A DNA stretch of 64,000 nt from Nocardioides dokdonensis FR1436 (GCF_001653335.1 NZ_CP015079.1:2542001-2606000), one strand, 5' to 3'; shown: positions 1-9,600, counted from the stretch's first letter. Program-made: numbers and translations. Notes: a model not told the origin generated them from the letters alone.

Positions 1-2465
1 TCGGCACGGGTGCCGCCGAGCTGCGGCCGCTCGTCGAGCGGGTGCGGGAGCCGGGTCCCGCGGGCGTCGAGGTCGATCTCGAGAGGTCGCTCGGCGCTCA
101 CCGTGTGCTCGGTGCCGCGCACGCTCAGGTGCACCGGACCGGTGCCCTCGACCATGGTGACCAGCAGCCGGGTCGCCGTCAGCTCGAGGCGCAGGCGGTG
201 CTGCTGCCAGCGCAACGAGCAGCGCAGCACCGGGAAGGCGTCGGGCAGGCGCGGGTCGAAGGACAGCCGGCCGCCGTGGTCGCGCATCCCCGCGAAGCCG
301 TTGACCAGCGCCGCCCACACCCCGCCCGCGGAGGCGATGTGCAGTCCGTCGTCGGTGTTGCCGTGCAGGTTGGCCAGGTCCACGTAGAGCGCGTTGCAGA
401 AGTAGCTCCAGGCCGCGTCGGCGTAGCCCACCTCGGCCGCCACCACCGACTGGACCACCGCTGAGAGCGTCGAGTCGCCGGTGGTGATCGGGTCGTAGTA
501 CTCGAAGTCGGCGCGCTTCTCCTCCGCGGTGAAGCGGTCGCCCTGCAGGAAGAGCGCCAGGACCACGTCGGCCTGCTTGAGCACCTGGAAGCGGTAGATC
601 ACCAGCGGGTGGTAGTGCAGGAGCAGGGGGCGCAGCCGGTCCGGGGTCTGCGAGAGGTCCCACACCTCCCGGTCGAGGAACGCGTCGGCCTGCGGGTGGA
701 TGCCCAGGCCCTCGTCGAAGGGGATGTGCATGCCGGCGGCGCAGCGGGCCCACTCCTCGACCTCGTCGTCGCGCAGATCGAGGCGGGCGCAGATCTGCGT
801 GAAGTCCTCGGGATGCTCGCGGCGCACCATGTCGACGGCGGCCACCGCCTGCTCGAGGTTGTCGCGGGCCATCACGTTGGTGAACAGGTTGTTGTTGACC
901 ACCGTCGTGTACTCGTCGGGGCCGGTCACGCCGTGGATGTGGAAGGACGGGGTGCCGTTGCTGCGCCAGAACCCGAGGTCGGCCCACATCCGGGAGGTCT
1001 CCACGAGGATGTCGATGCCGTCGCGCACCAGGAAGCCCACGTCGCCGGACGCCGCGACGTACTTGGTCAGCGCGTGCGCGACGTCGGCGTCGATGTGCAC
1101 CTGGGCGGTGCCGGCGGCGTAGTAGGCCGAGGCCTCCTCGCCGTTGATGGTGCGCCAGGGGAAGAGGGCGCCGTTCTGGGCCATCTCGCGGGCCCGGTGC
1201 CGGGCGGCGGGCAGCATCCGGCTGCGGAAGTGCAGCAGGTTCCGGGCCAGGTGCGGCTGGGTGTAGGTCAGGAACGGCGCGACGTAGATCTCGCTGTCCC
1301 AGAAGTAGTGGCCCTCGTAGCCGGACCCCGTCACGCCCTTGGCGGGCACGCCCTGCTGGTCGGCGCGCGCGGTGGCCTGGGCCAGTGAGAACAGGTTGAA
1401 GCGGATCGCCTGCTGCACCGCGATCTGCTCGTCGTCGGCGTCCGGCGAGGTGACCTCGACGTCGGCGCCCGACCAGAAGTCGGCGTACCAGTCGCGCTGC
1501 TCGTCGAGGTAGTGGTCCAGGCCGTGACGTCGGGACCGGTCGAGGGTGCGCTCGCAACGGTCGGCCAGCTCGCGCACGGGGACACCGCGCGAGGTGTGGT
1601 AGGCCACGGTCTTCTGCAGCCGCACCGGCTGGCCCTCGGTCGCCTCGACGCGGAAGACCATCTTGGTCAGGTCGGCCTCGGCACGGCGCACGACCTCGCT
1701 GGGATCGGTGGTGGTGAGCTGGTGGTCGGCAGCCACTGCGATCGTCATCCGCGAGTTGGCACAGCTGTAGCCGAGCATCATCCGCTCGTCCTGGGCCGAG
1801 TGCAGCCGCGGCACGAGCACCCGGTCCTCGAACGCCGAGGCCTTGCGGGGGTCGATGCCCTCACCCATCGCCGCCCGCGGGTCGTGGTACTCGTCGGTGC
1901 CGTCCTGGCGGTTGAGCAGCTGCGACGAGATCGTGATCGGCGCGTCGCCCTCGAGCATCGTGACCGTCAGGCTCAGCAGCGCGAGGTGGCGCTGGGTCAT
2001 CGAGACCATCCGGGTGGACTCGACCTTGACCCGCTTGCCCGACGGGGTGCGCCACACCAGGGAGCGGCGCAGCACGCCGTCGCGGAAGTCCAGCGAGCGC
2101 TCGTAGCGCTCGAGGTCGGCGGTGCCCAGGATCAGCGGCTCGTCGTCGACGTAGAGCTTCATCAGCTTGGCGTCGGGGACGTTGACGATCGTCTGCCCGG
2201 TCTGGGCGAAGCCGAAGGCGGACTCGGCGTGCCGGATCGGCCAGGTCTCGTGGAAGCCGTTGACGAAGGTGCCGTGGGCGTGCGCGTCACGGCCCTCCTC
2301 GGGGTTGGCACGCATGCCGAGGTAGCCGTTGGCCACGGCGAAGAGCGTCTCGGTGACCCCGAGATCCGCGGCGCGGTGGCCGCGCTCGACCAGGCGCCAG
2401 GGATGCACCGGGAAGCGGCCCCGGTCCATGGGGTCCTGGCCGCCGCCCAGCCTGTCGCGGTTCAC
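1..2465 (-). CDS. Glycoside hydrolase family 65 sugar phosphorylase, 3' end cut by window edge
   Basis: Phosphorolysis of an alpha-glucobiose (maltose, trehalose or kojibiose class) to beta-glucose-1-phosphate plus glucose, cytoplasmic. I translated the minus strand from a GTG at 2465: an N-terminal region with HPWRLVE and ANGYLGMRANPEEG, then a central catalytic domain with EGHYFWDSEIY and the family hallmark VTGPDEY, whose Glu (about residue 518) is the general acid of GH65. 821 codons are open to the left edge without a stop, slightly more than the usual ~780-800, so only a short C-terminal tail is missing. The GTG overlaps the TGA of the upstream HAD gene (GTGA), so the two are translationally coupled. 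That partner fits because beta-G1P is the substrate of beta-phosphoglucomutase. Substrate specificity cannot be read from sequence alone. Confidence 0.9.
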   Translation of the reverse strand, partial: MNRDRLGGGQDPMDRGRFPVHPWRLVERGHRAADLGVTETLFAVANGYLGMRANPEEGRDAHAHGTFVNGFHETWPIRHAESAFGFAQTGQTIVNVPDAKLMKLYVDDEPLILGTADLERYERSLDFRDGVLRRSLVWRTPSGKRVKVESTRMVSMTQRHLALLSLTVTMLEGDAPITISSQLLNRQDGTDEYHDPRAAMGEGIDPRKASAFEDRVLVPRLHSAQDERMMLGYSCANSRMTIAVAADHQLTTTDPSEVVRRAEADLTKMVFRVEATEGQPVRLQKTVAYHTSRGVPVRELADRCERTLDRSRRHGLDHYLDEQRDWYADFWSGADVEVTSPDADDEQIAVQQAIRFNLFSLAQATARADQQGVPAKGVTGSGYEGHYFWDSEIYVAPFLTYTQPHLARNLLHFRSRMLPAARHRAREMAQNGALFPWRTINGEEASAYYAAGTAQVHIDADVAHALTKYVAASGDVGFLVRDGIDILVETSRMWADLGFWRSNGTPSFHIHGVTGPDEYTTVVNNNLFTNVMARDNLEQAVAAVDMVRREHPEDFTQICARLDLRDDEVEEWARCAAGMHIPFDEGLGIHPQADAFLDREVWDLSQTPDRLRPLLLHYHPLVIYRFQVLKQADVVLALFLQGDRFTAEEKRADFEYYDPITTGDSTLSAVVQSVVAAEVGYADAAWSYFCNALYVDLANLHGNTDDGLHIASAGGVWAALVNGFAGMRDHGGRLSFDPRLPDAFPVLRCSLRWQQHRLRLELTATRLLVTMVEGTGPVHLSVRGTEHTVSAERPLEIDLDARGTRLPHPLDERPQLGGTRA

Positions 2466-3181
2466 GCGTCGGCTCCGGGGACCAGCTCGGCGAGGTCGCC
2501 GACGACCAGGTGGGCGCCCGCCTCGCTCAGGGTCTCGGCGCCGGCACCGCGGTCGACGCCGATCACCAGCGCGAAACCCCCGGCAGCGCCGGCGCGGACC
2601 CCGGAGACGGCGTCCTCGAAGACGACCGAGCGCTCGACGGCCGCTCCGAGCTCGCGGGCGGCGTGCACGAAGGTGTCGGGTGCGGGCTTGCCGGGCAGGC
2701 CCAGCTCCGCCGCGACCGCACCACTGACGACGGTGCCGAAGCGGTCGGCCAGCCCGGCCGCCGCGAGCACAGCGGGGGCGTTGGCCGAGGACGAGACGAC
2801 CGCCAGCGGCACCCCGAGGTCGCGCAGGTGGTCCAGCAGGGCGACGGACCCGGGGTAGGCCACGACGCCGTCGCGGGCCAGGACGTCGTTGAACGCGTCG
2901 TTCTTGCGGTCGCCGAGCTCGCGGACCCGCTCCTCGGGCAGCTCGATGCCGCGCGAGGTGAGGAAGTCGCGCACCCCGTCGTAGCGGGGCTTGCCGTCCA
3001 CGTGGGCGAAGTAGTCGGCGTCGGTGTAGGTCGAGAGGTCGGTGGCCGCGCCGTCGTAGGAGTCCAGGAAGGCGTTGAACATCTCCGACCAGGCGCGCAT
3101 GTGCACCTCGGCGGTCGGGGTGATCACCCCGTCGAGGTCGAGGAGCACGGCGTCGTGGTCGGTCCAGGTCACAGGCATCAC
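2462..3181 (-). CDS. pgmB: HAD-superfamily beta-phosphoglucomutase
   Basis: Converts beta-glucose-1-phosphate to glucose-6-phosphate. 239 aa, normal length. Motif I is DLDGV at residues 15-19 (nucleophile Asp15, acid/base Asp17); the alpha-helical cap follows; SSSANAP is motif II; GKPAPDTF carries the motif III Lys; and VFEDAVSG supplies the Mg-binding acidic motif. The first codon is GTG at 3181, with an in-frame ATG at 3178. A TAGCCT -10 lies 6 nt upstream of the GTG, favouring leaderless translation from 3181. It is the first gene of a two-gene unit with the GH65 phosphorylase and overlaps it by 4 nt, which supports a PgmB role over other HAD phosphatases. Confidence 0.85.
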   Translation of the reverse strand: MMPVTWTDHDAVLLDLDGVITPTAEVHMRAWSEMFNAFLDSYDGAATDLSTYTDADYFAHVDGKPRYDGVRDFLTSRGIELPEERVRELGDRKNDAFNDVLARDGVVAYPGSVALLDHLRDLGVPLAVVSSSANAPAVLAAAGLADRFGTVVSGAVAAELGLPGKPAPDTFVHAARELGAAVERSVVFEDAVSGVRAGAAGGFALVIGVDRGAGAETLSEAGAHLVVGDLAELVPGADA

Positions 3182-3187
3182 GGAACG

Positions 3188-3193
3188 AGGCTA
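3188..3193 (-). promoter_or_regulatory. -10 element of pgmB/GH65 unit (leaderless)
   Basis: TAGCCT on the minus strand ends 6 nt before the GTG at 3181, matching the actinobacterial TANNNT leaderless arrangement. No Shine-Dalgarno sequence lies between it and the start. Confidence 0.5.
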
Positions 3194-3262
3194 GGGCCCA
3201 CCCCGTCCCGCGCGCAGGTCGACGGGGTGAGACGCAGCGGTGGGTGCGACGAGGCTCACGGA

Positions 3263-3268
3263 TAGCCT
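3263..3268 (+). promoter_or_regulatory. -10 element of ilvD (leaderless)
   Basis: TAGCCT followed by 6 nt and then the ATG at 3275; transcription would begin at or next to the start codon. Confidence 0.55.
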
Positions 3269-3274
3269 GACGCC

Positions 3275-4963
3275 ATGACCGGACCGTCCGAGCGCCCCGA
3301 CCTCAAGCCCCGTTCCCGCGACGTCACCGACGGCATCGAGCGCGCTGCCTCGCGCGGCATGCTGCGCGCCGTCGGGATGGGCGACGACGACTGGGAGAAG
3401 CCCCAGATCGGTGTCGCCTCCAGCTGGAACGAGATCACCCCCTGCAACCTCTCGCTGGACCGCCTGGCGAAGGCCGTGAAGAACGGCGTGCACGCCGCCG
3501 GCGGCTACCCGTTGGAGTTCGGCACCATCTCGGTCTCCGACGGGATCTCGATGGGCCACGAGGGCATGCACTTCTCGCTGGTCTCCCGTGAGGTCATCGC
3601 CGACTCCGTCGAGGTCGTGATGAGTGCCGAGCGCCTCGACGGCTCGGTGCTGCTCGCCGGCTGCGACAAGTCGCTGCCCGGCATGCTGATGGCCGCGGCC
3701 CGCCTCGACCTCGCGTCGGTGTTCATGTACGCCGGTTCGATCATGCCCGGCCAGGTCGACGGCGAGGACGTCACGATCATCGACGCCTTCGAGGCCGTCG
3801 GTGCCTGCCTGGCCGGCAAGATCACCCGGGAGCAGCTCGACCGCGTCGAGCGGGCGATCTGCCCGGGCGAGGGCGCCTGCGGCGGCATGTACACCGCCAA
3901 CACCATGGCGGCGGTCGGCGAGGCCCTCGGCATGTCGCTGCCCGGCTCGGCCGCCCCGCCCGCCGTCGACCGGCGTCGCGACGGGTTCGCCCACCGCTCC
4001 GGCGAGGCTGTCGTCGAGATGCTGCGCCAGGGCATCACCGCGCGCCAGATCATGACGATGGAGGCCTTCGAGAACGCCATCACCGTGGTGATGGCCCTCG
4101 GTGGCTCCACCAACGCCGTGCTGCACCTGCTCGCGATCGCCCGCGAGGCCGAGGTGCCGCTGACGATCGACGACTTCAACCGGATCGGCGACAAGGTCCC
4201 GCACCTCGGCGACCTCAAGCCCTTCGGCCGCTACGTGATGAACGACGTCGACAAGATCGGCGGCATCCCGGTGGTCATGAAGGCGCTGCTCGACGCCGGG
4301 CTGATGCACGGCGACGTCATGACCGTCACCGGCCGCACCATGGCCGAGAACCTCGAGGCGCTGGCCCCGCCGGCGCTCGACGACGACGTCATCCGCAGCC
4401 TCTCGCGCCCGATCCACGCCACCGGCGGCCTCACGATCCTCAAGGGGTCGCTGGCCCCCGAGGGTGCGGTCGTCAAGACGGCCGGCTTCGACGAGACGGT
4501 CTTCGTGGGCACCGCCCGCGTCTTCGACGGCGAGCGCGCCGCGATGGACGCGCTCACCGCCGGCGAGATCAAGGCCAAGGACGTCGTGGTGATCCGCTAC
4601 GAGGGCCCCAAGGGCGGTCCCGGGATGCGCGAGATGCTCGCCATCACCGGCGCCATCAAGGGTGCCGGCCTCGGCAAGGACGTGCTCCTGCTCACCGACG
4701 GGCGATTCTCCGGCGGCACCACCGGCCTGTGCGTGGGCCACGTGGCGCCCGAGGCGGTCGACGGTGGCCCGATCGCGTTCGTCCGCGACGGCGACACGAT
4801 CACCCTCGACGTCCTCAACCGCTCCCTCGAGGTGGAGCAGGGCGAGGACTGGGAGTCGCGCAAGGAGGGCTGGGAGCCGAACCCGCCGAAGTACACCCGC
4901 GGGGTCCTGGGCAAGTACGCCAAGACGGTCTCCTCCGCCGCCCACGGCGCGGTCACCGGCTGA
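3275..4963 (+). CDS. ilvD: Dihydroxy-acid dehydratase
   Basis: Dehydrates 2,3-dihydroxy-isovalerate and -methylvalerate to the 2-oxo acids of valine/leucine and isoleucine synthesis. 562 aa, full length. The three Fe-S ligands are visible: Cys57 (NEITPCN), Cys130 (AGCDKSLPG) and Cys202 ([15 protein letters not shown]). The C-terminal half contains [20 protein letters not shown], the conserved IlvD signature, with the catalytic Ser region. It is a single-gene unit with its own leaderless promoter, divergent from pgmB, and is separated from the other ilv genes by 6 kb. It ends 100 bp before a convergent carboxyltransferase gene; the gap is a palindromic repeat array. Confidence 0.97.
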   Translation: MTGPSERPDLKPRSRDVTDGIERAASRGMLRAVGMGDDDWEKPQIGVASSWNEITPCNLSLDRLAKAVKNGVHAAGGYPLEFGTISVSDGISMGHEGMHFSLVSREVIADSVEVVMSAERLDGSVLLAGCDKSLPGMLMAAARLDLASVFMYAGSIMPGQVDGEDVTIIDAFEAVGACLAGKITREQLDRVERAICPGEGACGGMYTANTMAAVGEALGMSLPGSAAPPAVDRRRDGFAHRSGEAVVEMLRQGITARQIMTMEAFENAITVVMALGGSTNAVLHLLAIAREAEVPLTIDDFNRIGDKVPHLGDLKPFGRYVMNDVDKIGGIPVVMKALLDAGLMHGDVMTVTGRTMAENLEALAPPALDDDVIRSLSRPIHATGGLTILKGSLAPEGAVVKTAGFDETVFVGTARVFDGERAAMDALTAGEIKAKDVVVIRYEGPKGGPGMREMLAITGAIKGAGLGKDVLLLTDGRFSGGTTGLCVGHVAPEAVDGGPIAFVRDGDTITLDVLNRSLEVEQGEDWESRKEGWEPNPPKYTRGVLGKYAKTVSSAAHGAVTG

Positions 4964-4968
4964 CCGAC

Positions 4969-5058
4969 GAGCGGTCACTTCTGCACCACTGAGCGGTCAC
5001 TTCTGCACCCAGCCCGGGTGCAGAAGTGACCTGTCGGCGGTGCAAAAGTGACTGCTCG
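4969..5058. repeat. Inverted array of a 19-bp repeat unit (locus 1), probable bidirectional terminator
   Basis: Two direct copies of GAGCGGTCACTTCTGCACC (4969-4987 and 4991-5009) are followed by two inverted copies (5017-5035 and 5039-5058). The inner pair forms a perfect 16-bp stem (4995-5010 with 5016-5031) around a 5-nt loop. It fills the gap between convergent ilvD and the carboxyltransferase gene. No U-tract follows. The same unit recurs at 34496-34673. Confidence 0.85.
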
Positions 5059-5062
5059 TGCC

Positions 5063-6607
5063 TCACCAGGTGTCGACGGTGCGGCCGCTGCCGACGAGGC
5101 GGCCGTCGCGGGCGGCGGCGCTGATGAGTGCGGCGACCACCTGACGGGTCTCGGCCGGGTCGATGACGTCGTCGATCTCGAAGTGGCGGGCGACGTTGAG
5201 GGCGGTGGAGTGCGCCTGGGCGTACGCCGTCAGCTCGCGGACCTGCTGCTCGCGCTCGGCCTCGTCCTCGATCGCCTCGAGCTCGCGGCGCATCGAGAGA
5301 CGTACGGCGCCCTCGAGACCCATCGCACCCAGGTGGGCGCCGGGCCAGGCCAGGGTCATCAGGGGCTGGTGGGTGCTGCCGCCGAGCATCGCCTGGGCGC
5401 CGAGGCCGTAGCCGCGACGCAGCACCACGCCGACCAGCGGCACCTGCAGCTGGGCACCGGCCACCAGCAGCCGCGAGGTGTGGCGCACCATGCCGGTCCG
5501 CTCCGCGTCGGGGCCGACCATCATCCCGGGGGTGTCGACCAGCGAGACGACGGGGAAGCCGTAGGCGTCGCAGAGCTGCAGGAACCGGGCGGCCTTGTCG
5601 CCGGCGTCGGCGGTGATCGCCCCGGCGCTGTGCCGGGTGTCGTTCCCGATCACACCGACCGTGCGGCCCTCGATGCGCCCGAGCGCGGTGACCAGCTCGG
5701 GGGCGAACCCGGGGCGCAGCACCGTGACGGAGTCCTCGTCGCAGAGCGTCTCCACCACCGGCAGCAGGTCGTACGACGTCCGCTCGCCCTCCGGCACCGC
5801 CTCGCGCAGCACCCCCTGGTCGGGCGCCACCCAGGACTCCTCAGGACCCAGGAAGTACCCGAGCAGCCGGCGCGCGGTCCCGACCGCCCCGAGAGCCCCG
5901 TCGTCGTCGACACCGACGTCGACGACGCCGTTGGCCTCCATGACGTCCAGGGGACCCACCTCGGCGGCCGTGAAGTCACCCAGGCCGCCGCCGGCGATCA
6001 TGGCCGGTCCGCCCATGCCCAGCGAGGCCCGTGGGGTGGCGACGACGAGGTCGGAGCAGCCGGCGATCACCGCGTTGCCGGCGAAGCAGGGTCCCTCGAC
6101 CACGGCGATGCGCGGCACCTTGCCCGAGAGCCGGGCCCACGCCGCGAAGGTGGGCACGTCGAGCGCCGAGACGAGCGGGATGTCGGTGTCGCCGGGGCGG
6201 CCTCCGCCGCCGGCGGCGAAGAACACCGTGGGCAGCGCGAGCCGCTCGACCACGTCGAGCAGCCGGTCGGTCTTGCGGTGCCCGCGCATGCCCTGGGTGC
6301 CCGCCATCACGAGGTAGTCGTAGGACAGCACCGCACAGGCCCGGCCGTCGATGGTGGCGAGTCCGCCGACGATGCCGTCGGCGACCGTGCGGTCGAGCAG
6401 GTCGTCGATCTCGCGCTTGTCCTCCTGGGCTGCGGTGACGAACCGGCCGTACTCGACGAAGCTGCCCGGGTCCACCAGCGCCGCCACCTGCTCGCGCGCC
6501 GTCCGGCCACCCCGGGCGTGCAGCCGCTCGACCGCCTCGGGGCGTGCGGTGTCCTCGGTCAGGGCTCGCCGTGCGAGCACCTCCAGCAGCTCGGGGCGGA
6601 TCGACAT
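5063..6607 (-). CDS. Acyl-CoA carboxylase carboxyltransferase (beta) subunit
   Basis: Transfers the carboxyl group from carboxybiotin to an acyl-CoA. 514 aa, the usual length for single-chain AccD/PccB/MCC-beta proteins. The N-terminal half holds the acyl-CoA-binding crotonase fold (GTQGMRGHRKTDRLLD; oxyanion-type GGGGRPGDTD), and the C-terminal half holds the biotin-side fold (VVSLVDTPGMMVGPDAERTG; GYGLGAQAMLGG). No biotin carboxylase or BCCP gene is adjacent, so the alpha subunit must be elsewhere and the substrate (acetyl-, propionyl-, methylcrotonyl- or geranyl-CoA) is undetermined. A TAGACT -10 sits 7 nt before the ATG. It is divergent from kynU. Confidence 0.88.
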   Translation of the reverse strand: MSIRPELLEVLARRALTEDTARPEAVERLHARGGRTAREQVAALVDPGSFVEYGRFVTAAQEDKREIDDLLDRTVADGIVGGLATIDGRACAVLSYDYLVMAGTQGMRGHRKTDRLLDVVERLALPTVFFAAGGGGRPGDTDIPLVSALDVPTFAAWARLSGKVPRIAVVEGPCFAGNAVIAGCSDLVVATPRASLGMGGPAMIAGGGLGDFTAAEVGPLDVMEANGVVDVGVDDDGALGAVGTARRLLGYFLGPEESWVAPDQGVLREAVPEGERTSYDLLPVVETLCDEDSVTVLRPGFAPELVTALGRIEGRTVGVIGNDTRHSAGAITADAGDKAARFLQLCDAYGFPVVSLVDTPGMMVGPDAERTGMVRHTSRLLVAGAQLQVPLVGVVLRRGYGLGAQAMLGGSTHQPLMTLAWPGAHLGAMGLEGAVRLSMRRELEAIEDEAEREQQVRELTAYAQAHSTALNVARHFEIDDVIDPAETRQVVAALISAAARDGRLVGSGRTVDTW

Positions 6608-6614
6608 GGCGGGG

Positions 6615-6620
6615 AGTCTA
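6615..6620 (-). promoter_or_regulatory. -10 element of carboxyltransferase gene (leaderless)
   Basis: TAGACT on the minus strand with a 7-nt spacer to the ATG at 6607. On the other strand a weaker TAGACA (6648-6653) stands 7 nt before the kynU GTG. Confidence 0.45.
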
Positions 6621-6660
6621 GGAGGGCGCTCGCGATGCCCGGTGGGGTAGACATGCGCTC

Positions 6661-7893
6661 GTGACCGCCACCGCCTCGGACGCCGCCGCCCTGGACGCCG
6701 CCGACCCGCTCGCCGCCCACCGTGACCTCTTCGTCGGGGCCGAGACGCCGTTGGTCTACTTCGACGGCAACTCGCTGGGGCGACCGCTGAAGGTCACCGG
6801 GCCCCGGATCGCTGCGTTCGTCGAGCAGCAGTGGGGCGGTCGGCTGATCCGCGGCTGGGACGAGGCCTGGATGAGCATGCCGTCCGCGGTCGGCGACCGG
6901 ATCGGCTCGATCTGCCTCGGCGCCGCCCCCGGCCAGACCGTGGTGGGCGACTCGACCACGGTGCTGCTCTACAAGGCGCTGCGCGCCGGGGTCGCGGCCC
7001 GACCCGGACGCACCGAGATCGTGCTCGACCGCGACAACTTCCCCACCGACCGGTACGTCGCCGCCGGGGTCGCCGAGGAGCTCGGCCTGAGCCTGCGCTG
7101 GATCGACGTCGACACCAGTGCCGGGGTCACCCTCGAGCAGGTGCGGGAGGTGGTCGGGGAGCAGACCGCCGTGGTGCTGCTCAGCCACGTTGCCTACCGC
7201 TCCGCCTGGCTGGCCGACGCGCCCGCGATCACCCGCGCCGTGCACGACGCCGGCGCCCTGGTGCTGTGGGACCTGAGCCACTCCGTCGGCTCGGTGCCTC
7301 TCGAGCTGGACGCCTGGGAGGTCGACCTGGCGGTCGGCTGCACCTACAAGTACCTCGACGGCGGACCCGGCGCCCCGGCCTTCGTCTACGTCGGCGAGCA
7401 CCTGCACGAGGACCTGCGCCAACCGATCCCCGGCTGGTTGGGCCACGCCGACCCGTTCGCGATGGGTCCGGGCTACACCCCGGCGCCGGGGATCCGTCGG
7501 ATGATCTCCGGCACCCCGGCGGTCGTGGGGATGCTGGCGATGCAGGACATGCTCGACCTGCTCGGTGAGGTCGGCATGGCCGCGGTGCGGGAGAAGTCGC
7601 TCGCGCTCACCGACCTGGCCCTGCGCCTGGCCGACGAGACGCTCGCACCGCTGGGGGTCGGCGTCGCCTCGCCGCGCGACCCGGAGCGTCGCGGCGGGCA
7701 CGTGACCCTGACCCACCCCGCGATGCGCGAGGCCACGACCCGGCTGTGGGCCGACGACGTGATCCCCGACTACCGCGACCCCGGCGGCCTGCGCCTGGGG
7801 CTCTCACCGCTCTCGACGTCGTACGCTGAGGTGGCCGCCGGCATGGAACGCATTCGCGAGGTGCTGGTCGACCTGGCAACCTCGACGCCATGA
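6661..7893 (+). CDS. kynU: Kynureninase
   Basis: PLP enzyme cleaving kynurenine to anthranilate and alanine (tryptophan catabolism). 410 aa, family length. YFDGNSLGRP near the N-terminus is typical of kynureninase. The PLP Schiff-base lysine is Lys230 in CTYKYLDGGPGAPAF, and WDLSHSVG supplies the PLP-pyridine Asp. The start is GTG; no better start lies downstream. It overlaps the next gene by 4 nt (ATGA). No tryptophan dioxygenase or formamidase gene is in the window, so the rest of the pathway must be elsewhere. Confidence 0.93.
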   Translation: MTATASDAAALDAADPLAAHRDLFVGAETPLVYFDGNSLGRPLKVTGPRIAAFVEQQWGGRLIRGWDEAWMSMPSAVGDRIGSICLGAAPGQTVVGDSTTVLLYKALRAGVAARPGRTEIVLDRDNFPTDRYVAAGVAEELGLSLRWIDVDTSAGVTLEQVREVVGEQTAVVLLSHVAYRSAWLADAPAITRAVHDAGALVLWDLSHSVGSVPLELDAWEVDLAVGCTYKYLDGGPGAPAFVYVGEHLHEDLRQPIPGWLGHADPFAMGPGYTPAPGIRRMISGTPAVVGMLAMQDMLDLLGEVGMAAVREKSLALTDLALRLADETLAPLGVGVASPRDPERRGGHVTLTHPAMREATTRLWADDVIPDYRDPGGLRLGLSPLSTSYAEVAAGMERIREVLVDLATSTP

Positions 7894-8939
7894 CGAGCCC
7901 CCAGTCGGCCACCGCGGTCCGTTTCCCCCGCCCGCTGCGCCCCGGCGACACCATCGGTGTCACCGCGCCCTCCGACGGGGTGGCGACGCCGCTGGTGCCG
8001 CGCCTCGACCTCGCCTGCGACCAGCTGCGCGGGCGCGGCTACGAGGTGCGCCGCGGCCAGGTGCTCACGACCCCCGACGGGGGAGTGGCCGGCACGGCCG
8101 CGCGACGCGCCGCCGAGCTGACCGCCATGCTCTGCGACCCCGACGTCCGTGCGGTCGTCCCGCCGTGGGGCGGCGAGCTGGCGATCCAGGTGCTCGACCA
8201 CCTCGACTGGGACGCGCTGGCCGCGGCCGAGCCGACCTGGCTGGTCGGCTGGAGCGACCTGACGACGTTGATGGTGCCGCTGCTGACCCGGCTCGGGTGG
8301 GCGTCGCTGCACGGCGGCAACCTGATGGACACGCCCTACCGCCAGCCCGACGGGCTCGCGCACTGGCTCGACGTGCTCGAGACCGAGCCCGGCGAGGCGG
8401 TGCTGCAGTCCTCTCCGGGCCGGCACCGCACCGGCGGGTTCGACGACTGGGAGGTCGAGCCGGGCCTCACCGAGCAGCGCCTGGAGGCGACCGGGTCCTG
8501 GGAGGTCGCCGGTGGCGGCGGCCTGGACCTGACCGGTCGGCTGGTCGGCGGGTGCATCGAGGTGCTGGGGCCCCTGGTCGGCACGCCGTACGCCGACGTC
8601 GCCGGCTGGGGTCGCAGCCAGCACGAGGAGGGCCTCGTGATCTACCTGGAGGCCGCCGAGCACGGCGCCTTCGACGTGTGCCGGGCGCTGCACGGGATGC
8701 GGATGGCCGGTTGGTTCGAGGAGGCGGAGGCGGTGCTGATCGGCCGCACCTCCGCTCCTGACGCCACCGGGCTGACCCAGCGCGAGGCGGTGCTCGACGC
8801 GCTCGGCCCGCTCGAGGTGCCGGTCGTGCTCGACGTCGACCTCGGCCACGTGCCGCCGAACCTGTCGCTCGTCAACGGTGCGTCGTGCCGCGTGGTCGTC
8901 GACGGCCGACGCAGCGAGATCACCCAGACGTGGGGCTGA
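7890..8939 (+). CDS. S66-family LD-carboxypeptidase / MccF-like serine peptidase
   Basis: 349 aa with the S66 layout: RPGDTIGVTAPS at the N-terminus, PPWGGEL, then VGWSDLTTL with nucleophile Ser122; the Glu and His of the triad lie in the C-terminal half (around YLEAAEHG and DLGHVPPNLSLVNG). Known members trim tetrapeptides in peptidoglycan recycling (LdcA) or cleave microcin C (MccF); the WGG and GWSD forms resemble MccF-like proteins at least as much as LdcA. There is no signal peptide, so it is cytoplasmic. It is translationally coupled to kynU, a pairing I cannot explain functionally. The 3' end overlaps the convergent membrane gene by 20 nt. Confidence 0.85.
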   Translation: MTSPQSATAVRFPRPLRPGDTIGVTAPSDGVATPLVPRLDLACDQLRGRGYEVRRGQVLTTPDGGVAGTAARRAAELTAMLCDPDVRAVVPPWGGELAIQVLDHLDWDALAAAEPTWLVGWSDLTTLMVPLLTRLGWASLHGGNLMDTPYRQPDGLAHWLDVLETEPGEAVLQSSPGRHRTGGFDDWEVEPGLTEQRLEATGSWEVAGGGGLDLTGRLVGGCIEVLGPLVGTPYADVAGWGRSQHEEGLVIYLEAAEHGAFDVCRALHGMRMAGWFEEAEAVLIGRTSAPDATGLTQREAVLDALGPLEVPVVLDVDLGHVPPNLSLVNGASCRVVVDGRRSEITQTWG

Positions 8940-9600
8940 GCGGTCGGGGCTCCCGGGCCCTGTCGCCGAGCCGGGAGGCCAGTGCGCAGGCCCCGAGCAG
9001 CGCCACGAAGAGCGCGGTGATCGCGACGCAGGTGACCACCACGGCCGCCCAGCCGTCCTCGCGGTGGTCCAGGAACGGGTAGGGGAACCACCCGGAGACC
9101 AGGCCCACGACCAGCGTCCAGCCCAGCCAGGCCAGCGGCCACACCAGGGCCAGGCCCGCCGTGCGCCGCGTGAGCGGGGGGCGCGGTCCGACGAGCAGGA
9201 ACCCGCCGAGCGCCAGCACCGGCACCACGAGGTGCAGCAGCGCGTCGGCCAGGGCGTCCGCGCCCGACAGGTCCAGCAGCGGGCGCAGCAGCACGAAGTG
9301 GACCAGGCCGGTGATCGTGATGCCCACGACGGCGTCGAGCCGCGCCACGGTCCAGGCGGTGCTCCCGTGCCCTGGGCCGCGCCTCGCGGCGCGGGCCAGG
9401 TGGACGGCGGTCACCGCGACGAGCAGGTTGCTCTGGATGGTGAAGTAGGAGACCAGCCGTCCCAGCCGGATCCCCAGCGGGGGCACCGTCTGCTCGTCGA
9501 GCACCCGGCCGCCCTGGACCACCAGCACCAGCTGCAGGAGCAGGGCGCTGCACGCCACGAGGGCCACCAGCGCGTACCAGGACCGGACCTTCGTCGACAT
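8920..9600 (-). CDS. Pr6Pr-family integral membrane protein
   Basis: 226 aa from the ATG at 9600, with about six to seven hydrophobic segments. The sequence YFTIQSNLL, the pair HFVLLRPLLD, and a late WFPYPFLD segment match the Pr6Pr/FAR-17a-like membrane family (function not established). I chose MSTKVRSW as the start because TAGCCT lies 8 nt upstream; an in-frame ATG at 9630 would extend the protein by ten polar residues and place its start in the overlapping promoter region. The gene is convergent with the S66 peptidase (20-nt overlap of coding ends) and divergent from the VOC gene. Confidence 0.75.
   Translation of the reverse strand: MSTKVRSWYALVALVACSALLLQLVLVVQGGRVLDEQTVPPLGIRLGRLVSYFTIQSNLLVAVTAVHLARAARRGPGHGSTAWTVARLDAVVGITITGLVHFVLLRPLLDLSGADALADALLHLVVPVLALGGFLLVGPRPPLTRRTAGLALVWPLAWLGWTLVVGLVSGWFPYPFLDHREDGWAAVVVTCVAITALFVALLGACALASRLGDRAREPRPLSPTSG

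Noticed and set aside
3191..4978. 595-aa minus-strand ORF opposite ilvD
   Set aside because: Antisense shadow of a well-conserved gene; Val/Asp/His-rich composition typical of GC-biased antisense frames.
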